A stretch of 64,000 nt of DNA from Sphingobium sp. AS12. GTDB taxonomy: Bacteria > Pseudomonadota > Alphaproteobacteria > Sphingomonadales > Sphingomonadaceae. Positions 23,180-32,132 of the stretch are shown in pieces (position 1 is the first letter of the stretch; the number at the start of each line of letters is the position of its first letter). Both the position numbers and the translations under genes were made by a program. The stretch spans positions 1 through 64,000 of the forward strand of contig NZ_JAHRGM010000067.1 in NCBI RefSeq assembly GCF_019097845.1, in the 5' to 3' direction. The notes under the pieces were generated by a model. The model was not told where the DNA came from, searched no databases, and was given only the letters and a program-made list of their open reading frames with translations.

Positions 23180-26100
23180 ATGTCGAAAGCCCTCCGCCTC
23201 GCCGCGCTGCTGGCCTGCACTGCCTTTGCAACCCCGCTGCGCGCCGACGATCTGGCCGACGGTTTCCGCAATCCGCCGCAATCGGCGCGACCGCGGGTCT
23301 GGTGGCACTGGATGAACGGTAATGTCACCAAGGACGGGATCGACAAGGATCTCGACTGGATGGCGCGGATCGGGATTGGCGGGGTCCAGAATTTCGACGC
23401 CAGCCTCCAGACGCCGCAGATCGTGCCGGAACGGCTGGTCTATATGACCGATGGCTGGAAGGATGCGTTCCGCCATGCGGTCAGGACAGCGGATGCCAAG
23501 GGGCTGGAATTTGCCATAGCGGCCTCGCCCGGCTGGAGCGAGACCGGCGGTCCCTGGGTGAAGCCGCAGGACGCGATGAAGAAGCTGGTCTGGTCCGAAA
23601 CGCTGCTCGCCGGTGGCCAGCGCGTCAAGGGCGCGCTGGCAACGCCGCCTTCAGTGACCGGGGGCTTCCAGAGCGCGAAATTCGTCGATCCGCTGGCGAT
23701 GGGCGCTGAGGTGGCGCAGCAACCCGCTTTCTATCGGGACGCGCTGGTGCTGGCTTATCCTGTGGTCGCGCAAAGCCTGCCGACACCGACGATCAGCCAG
23801 GGCGATGGCAAGAGCGTCGATGCTGCGTCCTTGTCCGACACTGAGTTGGACAGTGTCGTGCAGGTTGCAAAGGGCGATCCGGCCAGGCCCGGCACGCTGG
23901 TGCTGGATTATGGCACGCCCGTCATAGTGCGGTCGGCCAGCCTGTTCGTACCCCATGCGCGACCTCCCTTTGGCGATCCGGAATATCTGCCCGCGCTGGA
24001 GGTGGAGAAGGACGGCGCATGGCAACGCATCGGCGCATTTCCGCTGACCGAGGCGACGACGACGATCGGTTTTGCGCCCGTGACGGCGCGTCGCTTTCGG
24101 CTGGTGCTGGCCCCCAATGACGGGGTGAAGGCACCGAGCCTTGGCGATGGCGCGCCCGGTGCGATGAAGTTCGATGTCTTTGCTCAGCCCCCCAAGCCGA
24201 CCCTGGCGATCGGCGACCTGCGTCTGTTCGCCGAAGCGAAGATCGACCAGTATGAGGCCAAGGCAGGCTTTGCGATCGTTGCCGACTATAACAGGCTGAG
24301 CGATGGCGCGGCGCAGAGCGGCCCGGCTGTCGATCCGGCCCGCGTCGTCGATCTGACCAGTCATCTGCGGCCAGACGGCACGCTCGACTGGACGGCGCCA
24401 AAGGGCAGCCAGTGGCGCGTCGTCCGCATGGGCTATTCGCTGACCGGCAAGACCAACCATCCCGCCACGCCCGAAGCGACGGGGCTGGAGGTCGACAAAT
24501 ATGATGCCGCCGCGGTGCGCCGCTATCTGGAAACCTATCTGTCCATGTATCGCGACACGGTTGGTCCCGAATGGATCGGCGACAAGGGCATCCGCGCGCT
24601 GCTGACCGACAGTATCGAGGTCGGCGCGTCCAACTGGACGCCGCGCATGGTCGAGGAATTCAGGGCGCGGCGCGGCTATGATTCGGTGCCGTTCCTGCCG
24701 ACGCTAACCGGGACGATCGTCGGATCGCCTGCGCAAAGCGACGCTTTCCTGCATGACTATCGCCAGACGCTGGCTGACCTGTTGGCCGACGCCCATTATG
24801 GCACGGTGGCGAAAGTGGCGCATGAGCAGGGGCTGAAAGTCTATGGCGAGGCGCTGGAAAATGCGCGCCCGGTTTTGGGCGATGATCTGGCCATGCGATC
24901 CCATACCGACGTGCCGATGGCGGCGATGTGGACCTTCAATCGCGGCGGCGCGCCGCGCCCGACGCTGATCGGCGACATGAAGGGGGCCGCGTCGGTCGCG
25001 CATATCTATAGCCAGAATATCGTGTCGGCTGAATCGATGACGTCGGCCTTCTCGCCCTGGGCCTTTGCGCCTTCGGACCTGAAGCGGGTGATCGATCTTG
25101 AGTTTGCGTCGGGGGTCAACCGGCCGATCGTCCATACGTCGGTCCATCAGCCGGTCGATGACAAGCTGCCGGGGCTTAGCCTGATGATATTCGGGCAATA
25201 TTTCAACCGCCATGAAAGCTGGGCGCAGATGGCCAAGCCCTGGGTCGATTATATGGCGCGCACCGGCTTCCTGCTTCAGCAGGGCCGCGACAGCGCCGAT
25301 GTCGCCTATTTCTATGGCGAGGATACGCCGATCACGTCGCTGTTCGAACATGGCGTGCCGACCGACCTGCCGACCCGTTACGCCTATGATTTCGTCAATG
25401 CCGACATAGTGGCGAAGACATTGACGGTCGATGGCGGGGAACTGGTTGCGCCCAGCGGCGCGCGGTATCGGGCGCTCTATCTGGGCGGTACGAGCCGGGT
25501 AATGACGCTCGCCACGCTCCAGCGGATCGCCGCGCTGGTCGATGCCGGGGCGACGCTGATCGGTATGGCCCCCGAACGCACGCCGGGGCTGAAGGATGAT
25601 GCAACGGCATTCAAGGCGCTGGTCGAAAAGCTGTGGAGTAGCGGGGCGACCGGCAAGGGCCGGGTGATCGCCAGCCGCGATGTCGAGGGCGCACTGGCCA
25701 GCGCCGGTGTCGGTCCAGATTTCCGGGTGACGCAGGGCGGGGCGGACAAAGATTATCGCTTCGTCCATCGCAAGCTTGCCGATGGGGATCTCTATTTCGT
25801 CAACAACCGCACCGACCGGGCCGTGCCTATCGAGGCGCGATTCCGTGTGACCGGCAAGCAGCCCGAGATCTGGCGCGCGACCGATGGCAAGGCAGAGCCT
25901 GTCTCCTATCGCACCGAGGGCGGCGAGACGGTGATACCGATCGACGTTGCGGCGGAGGATGCCTTCTTCATCCTGTTCCGCACGCCTGCCGCAGCGCTGT
26001 CGATGACGGTTCCGGCGAGGATCGCAAAGACGGTCGGGAGCATCGCCACCCCATGGAGCGTCCGCTTCCAGCCGGGACGTGGCGCGCCGCAGGGCGTCGA

Positions 26101-26506
26101 GATGCCGACCCTGACGCCGCTGGAGGCAAGCGCCGATACGGGGGTCAAATATTTCTCTGGCACCGCGACTTACACCACGCGCTTCACCCTGCCAAAGGGG
26201 GTTAAGCTTGGCGCGCCGCTATGGATTGACCTTGGCAAGGTTGGCGATCTGGCGCAGGTCAGCGTCAATGGACAGGCCGCAGGCACGGTCTGGCTGGCCC
26301 CTTATCGGCTCGACATCAGCAAGCTGGTCAAGCGCGGCGATAACGCTTTGGAGGTGAAGGTTGCCAATCTGTGGGTCAATCGCCTGATCGGCGATCAGCA
26401 AGCCGGCGCGCAGAAGGTGACCTTCACCGCCGCGCCGACCTACATGCCGGACGCACCGCTACGGCCGTCCGGGCTGATCGGGCCGGTGACTTTGGTGGCG
26501 GAGTAG
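23180..26506 (+). CDS. GH106-type alpha-L-rhamnosidase
   Basis: A large 1108-residue secreted hydrolase. A signal peptide (LAALLACTAFATPLRA) is followed by PRVWWHWMNGNVTKDGIDKD and GIGGVQNFDASL, the opening of glycoside hydrolase family 106 alpha-L-rhamnosidases. The central catalytic barrel has LTDSIEVGASNWT and GEALENARPVLGDDLAMRSH. The C-terminal part is beta-sandwich (YFSGTATYTTRFTLPKGVK; WIDLGKVGDLAQVSVNGQ), as in RhaM-like enzymes first described from Sphingomonas paucimobilis. It would remove terminal rhamnose from rutinosides or similar conjugates. It ends the esterase/glucosidase operon and converges on a minus-strand gene four bases later. Confidence 0.88.
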   Translation: MSKALRLAALLACTAFATPLRADDLADGFRNPPQSARPRVWWHWMNGNVTKDGIDKDLDWMARIGIGGVQNFDASLQTPQIVPERLVYMTDGWKDAFRHAVRTADAKGLEFAIAASPGWSETGGPWVKPQDAMKKLVWSETLLAGGQRVKGALATPPSVTGGFQSAKFVDPLAMGAEVAQQPAFYRDALVLAYPVVAQSLPTPTISQGDGKSVDAASLSDTELDSVVQVAKGDPARPGTLVLDYGTPVIVRSASLFVPHARPPFGDPEYLPALEVEKDGAWQRIGAFPLTEATTTIGFAPVTARRFRLVLAPNDGVKAPSLGDGAPGAMKFDVFAQPPKPTLAIGDLRLFAEAKIDQYEAKAGFAIVADYNRLSDGAAQSGPAVDPARVVDLTSHLRPDGTLDWTAPKGSQWRVVRMGYSLTGKTNHPATPEATGLEVDKYDAAAVRRYLETYLSMYRDTVGPEWIGDKGIRALLTDSIEVGASNWTPRMVEEFRARRGYDSVPFLPTLTGTIVGSPAQSDAFLHDYRQTLADLLADAHYGTVAKVAHEQGLKVYGEALENARPVLGDDLAMRSHTDVPMAAMWTFNRGGAPRPTLIGDMKGAASVAHIYSQNIVSAESMTSAFSPWAFAPSDLKRVIDLEFASGVNRPIVHTSVHQPVDDKLPGLSLMIFGQYFNRHESWAQMAKPWVDYMARTGFLLQQGRDSADVAYFYGEDTPITSLFEHGVPTDLPTRYAYDFVNADIVAKTLTVDGGELVAPSGARYRALYLGGTSRVMTLATLQRIAALVDAGATLIGMAPERTPGLKDDATAFKALVEKLWSSGATGKGRVIASRDVEGALASAGVGPDFRVTQGGADKDYRFVHRKLADGDLYFVNNRTDRAVPIEARFRVTGKQPEIWRATDGKAEPVSYRTEGGETVIPIDVAAEDAFFILFRTPAAALSMTVPARIAKTVGSIATPWSVRFQPGRGAPQGVEMPTLTPLEASADTGVKYFSGTATYTTRFTLPKGVKLGAPLWIDLGKVGDLAQVSVNGQAAGTVWLAPYRLDISKLVKRGDNALEVKVANLWVNRLIGDQQAGAQKVTFTAAPTYMPDAPLRPSGLIGPVTLVAE

Positions 26507-26510
26507 CGGG

Positions 26511-27269
26511 TCAGATGCGCCGGGCGATCGCGCCCGCCGCCCATCCCATGCCGACCGCCAGCGCAATGGCGGTCAGGCCATAGAGGAAGGACCATTGCTC
26601 GGCCGCCGTCGCCATAAATTGTTCGAAGCCCGATTTGCGCACGGTGATGTCGCGGACGGCCGCGGCGACGACTCGGCCATCCTGCACCAGAAATGTCTCG
26701 GCAGTATAATCGCCCACGATCACGCGCGCCGATAGCGGCAGGCGCGCGCGGTACAGCACGCCGTCGCTGATTTCGACGGTGCCGGAGCGCTCGACGAACA
26801 GGCCGGATCGTTCGCGCAGGTCGACCAGACCCTGCTGAAACCGGCTCAGTTCCGCGCTTTCGTTGAGCGAGGAGGGCGACAGTTGCAGCTTGTCTACGCC
26901 CAGTTCGTAGATGGCGGCGGTGCGTTCATCGACGATGCGGTCGATCGGGCGGGACGATGCCATGGCGTAGAAGCTGGGTGCAGAGCGGAAGCTGGCGCGA
27001 TCGGCATTGACCCAGATGCCGGCCACCTTCTGCTTTTCGCGCATCGTGATCGACTGTTCCGGCCCCTTCAGCACGACGACAATGTCGGCGGGTTTTTCCG
27101 GGCGGACGCCATCGGGATAGACGATCGCGCCGAACAGCAGCAGGTCCGCGCCGGTGAAGCTGTACTGGATTTCAATGTCGCGCTGCGACACGTCCGGCAC
27201 CAGTTGCGGGGCGTTGGCTGCCACCAGCAGCAGCGCGGGGGCAAGCCGCCACAGATCGCGCCGCCGCAT
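26511..27269 (-). CDS. TIGR02186-type membrane-anchored protein
   Basis: A 252-residue protein with an N-terminal signal/anchor (LAPALLLVAANAPQLV), a soluble periplasmic beta-rich region and one C-terminal transmembrane helix (FLYGLTAIALAVGMGWAAGA). The pattern, including IEIQYSFTGADLLLFGAI near the start, matches the TIGR02186 family of alphaproteobacteria, whose function is not known. Its start overlaps the stop of the TauE/SafE gene (TGATG), the usual partner of this family, so the pair probably forms one transporter complex. Confidence 0.82.
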   Translation of the reverse strand: MRRRDLWRLAPALLLVAANAPQLVPDVSQRDIEIQYSFTGADLLLFGAIVYPDGVRPEKPADIVVVLKGPEQSITMREKQKVAGIWVNADRASFRSAPSFYAMASSRPIDRIVDERTAAIYELGVDKLQLSPSSLNESAELSRFQQGLVDLRERSGLFVERSGTVEISDGVLYRARLPLSARVIVGDYTAETFLVQDGRVVAAAVRDITVRKSGFEQFMATAAEQWSFLYGLTAIALAVGMGWAAGAIARRI

Positions 27270-28183
27270 CAGCTCAGCTCTATCGTGAAGATTTCATCGG
27301 GTCGCCAGCCCAGCCCCAGCGCCATGCGCGCGGCGACCAGCAGGACGATGAAGGCCAGCAGCACGCGCAGATATTCCGGCCGGATCGTCATCGAAAGCCG
27401 CGTGCCGACCTGCGCGCCGGTGACGCTGCCGATCAGCAGCAGCATCGCCAGCACCAGATCGACCGCCTTGGTAGTCATCGCGTGCATCATCGTCGTCGCC
27501 ATGGTGACGAACAATATCTGGAACAGCGACGTACCGACGACCGACTGGGTGGTCATGCCCAGCAGATAGAGCATGGCGGGGACAAGGATGAAGCCGCCGC
27601 CCACACCCAGCAGCATCGTCAAAATGCCCGTCGCCATGCCTAGCAAGAGCGGCGCAAGCGGGGAGATGTAGAGGCCGGAGCGATAGAAGCGCCAGCGCAT
27701 CGGCAGCGCGGCGACGAGCGGGTGGTGCCGCCGCTTGCGGGCCTGCACACGCTTGCCGGTCTTGAGCGCGACCAGCGCCTGGATCGATTCCTTGGCCATC
27801 AATATGCCGATGCCGCCCAGCATCAGGACATAGAGGATGCCGATCACCGTATCGATCTGCCCCAGATATTGCAGCAGTCGGAAGATCAGGACGCCCAGCC
27901 CCGCGCCGACCACACCGCCAGCAATCAAAACGCCGCCCATGCGAAAATCGACCGTGCCGCGCGATATATGGGTGACAACGCCCGATACGCTGGCCCCGGT
28001 GACCTGCGAAGCGGCGGATGCGGCGGCGACGGTGGGGGGGATGCCGTAGAAGATCAGCAGCGGGGTCGTCAGAAATCCGCCGCCCACGCCGAACATGCCT
28101 GACAACAGGCCAACGACGCCGCCCAGGCCGATAATGACCAGCGCGTTCACCGAGAGATTGGCGATGGGCAGGTAAAGATCCAT
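27269..28183 (-). CDS. TauE/SafE-family sulfite/organosulfonate exporter
   Basis: A 304-residue polytopic membrane protein with two homologous halves, each beginning with a glycine-rich block: GLLSGMFGVGGGFLTTPLLI and GMATGILTMLLGVGGGFILV. These are the signature of the TauE/SafE (UPF0721) family that exports sulfite, sulfoacetate and related anions. The start at MDLYLPIANLSV (28183) is preferred over the longer frame because the extra 44 residues are Arg/Cys-rich and non-hydrophobic. It is the first gene of a two-gene unit with the TIGR02186 gene. Confidence 0.88.
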   Translation of the reverse strand: MDLYLPIANLSVNALVIIGLGGVVGLLSGMFGVGGGFLTTPLLIFYGIPPTVAAASAASQVTGASVSGVVTHISRGTVDFRMGGVLIAGGVVGAGLGVLIFRLLQYLGQIDTVIGILYVLMLGGIGILMAKESIQALVALKTGKRVQARKRRHHPLVAALPMRWRFYRSGLYISPLAPLLLGMATGILTMLLGVGGGFILVPAMLYLLGMTTQSVVGTSLFQILFVTMATTMMHAMTTKAVDLVLAMLLLIGSVTGAQVGTRLSMTIRPEYLRVLLAFIVLLVAARMALGLGWRPDEIFTIELS

Positions 28184-28242
28184 GGCCTGTCCGGGGGTAG
28201 TGATAAAATGTGTCGAGTGAAAGCGGCGCGACGCTCCGCGCC

Positions 28243-29310
28243 TCAAAAATCTGCGGCCAGGGTGATGGCAAGGCCGGAGGCAGGGGCCGCGCGCCCGGCA
28301 ACACGCTCCCGCCATTCGATCGCGATGCGGGCGGGGGCGTTGGGCAGGGGCAGGCGGACCTGCATTTCCGGGCCGATGTCGAGCCGCCCGACGCCGGGCT
28401 GCGCGCCGCCGGACAGGGCCGCGCCGATGCGCAGCCTTGATGTGCTGACTGGCGAGAGTAGCGAGACTTTGCCGTCTATGAAAGCGTCGCGCCGGTTGAA
28501 CCCGACCATGCCGGCCTGCGCATAGGCTTCCGCCTCCAGTCCGTAGCCTACTGGCGTGGGGCCAAAGCCGCCGACCGCCATGACCGTTGTCGCGTTGCGC
28601 GCGCCCTCGCCGAGCGCGATGCGGCGCTCGACGGCCAGGCTGACGGGGATGGTGCGGACGGGCTGGATGGCGAGGCCGATGGCGGCTTCTGGCGCTGCGG
28701 GGCGCTGGAGCGCGCTGGTCGCACGGGCATAGGCAACCGTGCGGCTTGGGGCGGCGGGTGTCAGGTCATAATCGATGCGCAGCCCGGCCTGTGACGCGCC
28801 CAGTCGGCCGATGGCAGCATCGGTGGCAGACGTGCCATTGTCCCGCCACAGCATCCAGGCGCTGCCATGCCAGCGATCCACGCGGTTCGACGTGGACAGG
28901 AGCAGCGGTGCGGGGGAGGGAGACGGGGTTGCGCGATTATAGTCGGGGTCGGTCGCATAGTGGCGGTTCGCGAACGCCATGGAGAAGGCAATGAAATCGA
29001 GCAGGTCCACCGGCATGGCGGCTTGGGCCGGGGTGGCAGGGGTGGTTGTCACTGCCGGAATGGTTGGGGAGAGGAGAGACGCCATAGCGGTGGTCCATCG
29101 CCTGTTTGGCGAAGGACCGGCTTTTCCGTGGGCATCCCCCGGCACCATTGGCGGCGGAATAGGCAGGCGCGTCGCGGCCACTGACGCGAATTTTTGGGGC
29201 GCTATCAATGGCAATGGCGGCCCCGGCTGGCTCCACAGGCGCATTGCCACCCAGCCGACCATCACCAGGCCGAAGAAACGGAGCGGGCGGCCACTGGCGG
29301 ACGCGATCAT
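28243..29310 (-). CDS. NfrA C-terminal-domain-like protein, short form
   Basis: A 355-residue protein beginning with one transmembrane segment (FFGLVMVGWVAMRLW), then a long Pro/Ala/Thr-rich stretch (about 35-110). The C-terminal half, with repeated short beta-strands such as GLRIDYDLTP and AYAQAGMVGFNRRDAFIDGK, resembles the C-terminal domain of the phage-N4 adsorption protein NfrA. E. coli NfrA is about 990 residues with TPR repeats, which are missing here. Its ATG overlaps the stop of the NfrB-like glycosyltransferase (ATGA), so the two work together. Probably an outer-membrane or periplasmic partner for a secreted glycan. Family assignment is moderate. Confidence 0.7.
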   Translation of the reverse strand: MIASASGRPLRFFGLVMVGWVAMRLWSQPGPPLPLIAPQKFASVAATRLPIPPPMVPGDAHGKAGPSPNRRWTTAMASLLSPTIPAVTTTPATPAQAAMPVDLLDFIAFSMAFANRHYATDPDYNRATPSPSPAPLLLSTSNRVDRWHGSAWMLWRDNGTSATDAAIGRLGASQAGLRIDYDLTPAAPSRTVAYARATSALQRPAAPEAAIGLAIQPVRTIPVSLAVERRIALGEGARNATTVMAVGGFGPTPVGYGLEAEAYAQAGMVGFNRRDAFIDGKVSLLSPVSTSRLRIGAALSGGAQPGVGRLDIGPEMQVRLPLPNAPARIAIEWRERVAGRAAPASGLAITLAADF

Positions 29311-30719
29311 GGGTCGGACCGCATGTCGGGAAAGCGATGCTGGGTCTTGTCCCAGACGAGCGGGCGGCCAAGCAATGAGCGGACATATTGGAAGATGGCG
29401 CGACGCGCCGCTAGGATGGCGATGAGGTTGGCGATGAAGGTGCGCGGCACCGCGCCCAGCCCGTAACGCCAGCCATAGGCCTGCCCCACGAACAGCGCGC
29501 GCATCAGGCCGCGCCAGCTCATCAGCCAGACATTGACCCACAGCAGAGCCACGATTGTGGGAGATAGCGGGCGGGGCGGGATCGGCACGACAAGGCCGAT
29601 CAGCCAGAGCATCCCCCATAAGGCCACAGTCATATAGGCAGCGAACAGGACGAAGGCGGACAGGGCGGCGCGCCGGTCGCGCAGCCGCATCCACCATTCC
29701 GCCGGACCGCCGCGCCAACCCATCCGGTCCCATCCGGCCAGCGAAATGCCCACGATCCAGCGGGCCTTCTGCTTGACCGCGCTGTCGATCGTGTCGGGGA
29801 AATATTCGCGGGTCGCGACTAGGTCTCCGTCCGCGTCGCGCATCCGCACGAATATGCCGCGCCCGCCATTGTCGCGGATGCGCAGTCCCGCCTCGTAATC
29901 TTCGGTCAGCGATGACGGGTCGAACGGGCCATGGGTCGGATCGTCCGCCAGTGCTGCGAGCGTGTCCCGCTCGAATGCGCAGGCAACTCCGGCGGACGGC
30001 ACCGAAGCGCCCAGCGCTTCACGCACGGTCAGATATTTTCCATGGCTCTCCGCAAATTCATCGCAATAATGATTGGCGATGGCGCGGGACAGCCAGGAGC
30101 CGCGACCGGTGAGCGGCAGCACCGGCAATTGCACAAGTTGGAACCGATCGATCAGCACGTCGAACAGGCGGATTTCATCGGCATGGACGACATCTTCTGC
30201 GTCATGCAAGACGACGGCCTTGTAGCGAAATCCGTCCCGTGCCTCCTCGTCCAGCATGGCGCGCCACAGGACATTGAGGCAATCGGCCTTGGTCGTGGGA
30301 CCGGGATGCGGGTTGATGCCGAGCAGGATGCGCGGTTCGCCCTGCGCCACGGCGGCGATAGTGTCGATCGTCGCGGCGTCATTAGGATAGGCGCCGACAA
30401 AGATGCGATAGTCGGCCTGGCCCCACCGTCCCAGCGCATGGCGCAGCATCGGCCCGATCACGTCTGCCTCGCGCCAGGCGGGTACGAAGATGGCGATGCG
30501 ACCGGGGCAGGGCGATGGCGGCAGGGTCGCGGTCGTCATCCGGGCATGGCGGCCATAGACGAACAGGTCGCGCCACGCCTTGCGCGCCAGAAACAGCAGG
30601 TCGATCAGAAAATCGTCGATCCCGCCAATGGCCAGGCCGACAACCGCGAAAAGCAGAATTTCATGATGAAGGATCGCAAGGCCCGCGACCAGCATGTCCC
30701 CCAAAGCCTTGACCCCCAT
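29307..30719 (-). CDS. NfrB-like family 2 glycosyltransferase, membrane-bound
   Basis: A 470-residue processive GT2 enzyme. Two N-terminal hydrophobic segments precede a cytoplasmic GT-A domain with IFVPAWREADVIGPML, VVLHDAEDVVH (nucleotide/metal site), SLTEDYEAGLRI (catalytic TED) and KQKARWIVGI (the Q/KxxRW product site). Four or so C-terminal membrane helices follow. This is the domain order of NfrB, the inner-membrane glycosyltransferase of the phage-N4 receptor system, now known in E. coli to make a secreted glycan. The NfrB-type C-terminal MshEN domain is absent. The next gene is the NfrA-like protein. Confidence 0.83.
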   Translation of the reverse strand: MGVKALGDMLVAGLAILHHEILLFAVVGLAIGGIDDFLIDLLFLARKAWRDLFVYGRHARMTTATLPPSPCPGRIAIFVPAWREADVIGPMLRHALGRWGQADYRIFVGAYPNDAATIDTIAAVAQGEPRILLGINPHPGPTTKADCLNVLWRAMLDEEARDGFRYKAVVLHDAEDVVHADEIRLFDVLIDRFQLVQLPVLPLTGRGSWLSRAIANHYCDEFAESHGKYLTVREALGASVPSAGVACAFERDTLAALADDPTHGPFDPSSLTEDYEAGLRIRDNGGRGIFVRMRDADGDLVATREYFPDTIDSAVKQKARWIVGISLAGWDRMGWRGGPAEWWMRLRDRRAALSAFVLFAAYMTVALWGMLWLIGLVVPIPPRPLSPTIVALLWVNVWLMSWRGLMRALFVGQAYGWRYGLGAVPRTFIANLIAILAARRAIFQYVRSLLGRPLVWDKTQHRFPDMRSDP

Positions 30720-30767
30720 GCCTCGACAGGGGAGAGGATGACATTGGTGTCAGCAGCTTCCAAGTCT

Positions 30768-30786
30768 TTTGCGTAATTTATGCAAA
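30768..30786. promoter_or_regulatory. TTTGC-N9-GCAAA palindrome between nfrB-like and nhaA
   Basis: A 19-bp inverted repeat, TTTGCGTAATTTATGCAAA, symmetric at all but one pair of positions plus the centre. It lies in the 98-bp divergent gap, 32 bp before the nhaA start. It is a candidate operator; the same TTTGCAAA-type core recurs upstream of sucC. Confidence 0.35.
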
Positions 30787-30817
30787 CCGGCAGCGATAAA
30801 ACAGGACGAACCGAAGA

Positions 30818-32014
30818 ATGACAAAGCCGCGACCGTCGGTATTGCGCGAATTTCTTGCCGGGCAGGCGGGTAGCGCCGTGTTGCTGATGATAGCAGCGGC
30901 GCTGGCGATGCTGCTGGCCAATCTGCCCGGTGGCGGCGCACATATTTACCACGACTTGATCCATGCGCAGGTCGGTCCGGTCCTGACCCCGAAGCTGGGA
31001 CCGATGACGGTGCATCTTTGGATCAATGACGGGCTGATGGCGATTTTCTTCCTGCTGGTCGGGCTGGAAATCAAGCGGGAATTTCTGGACGGCGGTCTGT
31101 CGACCTGGGAGCGGCGGCGGCTGCCGATCATCGCGGCCGTTGCGGGCATGGCGGTGCCTGCGCTTGTCTATCTGGCGGTGACGGGCGGACAGGCGGAACT
31201 CACCAACGGGTGGGCGATCCCCGCGGCGACAGATATCGCCTTTGCCATCGGGGTGCTGGCGCTGCTCGGCGGTCGGGCGCCGGCCTCGCTCAAACTGTTC
31301 CTGACCGCGGTGGCGATCGTCGATGACATGGGGGCGGTGGCGATCATCGCGCTGGTCTATACAAAGGGATTGGACGTGGCTGCGCTTGCCGGGGCTGCGG
31401 CGGTGTTGGTGGTGATGATGGGCATGAATCGGGCGGGGGTGAAGGCGTTGCCTCCCTATCTCATCGGCTTCGTCATCCTCTGGTATCTGATGCTGTTGTC
31501 CGGGGTCCATGCGACGGTCGCGGGTGTGCTGGCTGCGATGACGATCCCCATCCGTTGCACGCCGGGGACGCCCGATGCGGAAGATAGCCCGCTCCACCGG
31601 CTGGAACATGGCGTGCATCCGTGGAGCGCCTATCTGATCGTGCCGCTGTTCGGTTTCGCCAATGCCGGGCTGACGCTAAACGCGCAGGTGTTCGGTGCGT
31701 TGCTGGCTCCCTTGCCCCTGGGCGTGGCGCTGGGCCTGTTTGTGGGGAAGCAGATCGGGGTGTTCGGCAGCGTGTGGATTGCGACGAAACTGGGCATTGC
31801 CGAGCGGCCAGCGGGCGCGAACTGGACGCAGGTCTATGGCATGGCCATGCTGTGTGGTATCGGTTTCACCATGAGCCTGTTCATCGGCGCACTCGCCTTC
31901 CCCGGATCGGCGCTGCTGGTCGAGGAGGCCAAGGGCGGGATTTTGATGGGGTCGCTGGTTTCGGCTCTGGCGGGCTATGCCGTCTTGCGCTGGATCGCGC
32001 CATCGCCGCGTTAG
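30818..32014 (+). CDS. nhaA: Na+/H+ antiporter NhaA
   Basis: Exchanges protons for sodium (or lithium) across the inner membrane for pH and salt homeostasis. The 398-residue protein has the key motifs of E. coli NhaA: PAATDIAFAIGVLALLGGR with the D133-equivalent Asp, and VAIVDDMGAVAIIALVY with the essential Asp pair (D163/D164 in E. coli). C-terminal blocks GKQIGVFGSVWIATKLG and YGMAMLCGIGFTMSLFIG are also present. Twelve or so membrane helices are visible. It stands alone, divergent from the NfrB-like gene, with only a weak ribosome-binding site (GAAG). Confidence 0.95.
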   Translation: MTKPRPSVLREFLAGQAGSAVLLMIAAALAMLLANLPGGGAHIYHDLIHAQVGPVLTPKLGPMTVHLWINDGLMAIFFLLVGLEIKREFLDGGLSTWERRRLPIIAAVAGMAVPALVYLAVTGGQAELTNGWAIPAATDIAFAIGVLALLGGRAPASLKLFLTAVAIVDDMGAVAIIALVYTKGLDVAALAGAAAVLVVMMGMNRAGVKALPPYLIGFVILWYLMLLSGVHATVAGVLAAMTIPIRCTPGTPDAEDSPLHRLEHGVHPWSAYLIVPLFGFANAGLTLNAQVFGALLAPLPLGVALGLFVGKQIGVFGSVWIATKLGIAERPAGANWTQVYGMAMLCGIGFTMSLFIGALAFPGSALLVEEAKGGILMGSLVSALAGYAVLRWIAPSPR

Positions 32015-32132
32015 GCGGGTTCGCCAAGGTGGGATTCTTATGGTATAAGACTGACCGCTACCTTGGTGTGTCTCATGCCAGGTCGCCAATAATCGACCAA
32101 TCTTCCAGGAAAAATACCAGGAGAGGGCGAAT

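Noticed and set aside
29311..29733. Upstream extension of the NfrA-like frame
   Set aside because: It lies inside the NfrB-like gene in another frame; the ATG overlapping the NfrB stop is a better start and places a membrane anchor at the N-terminus.
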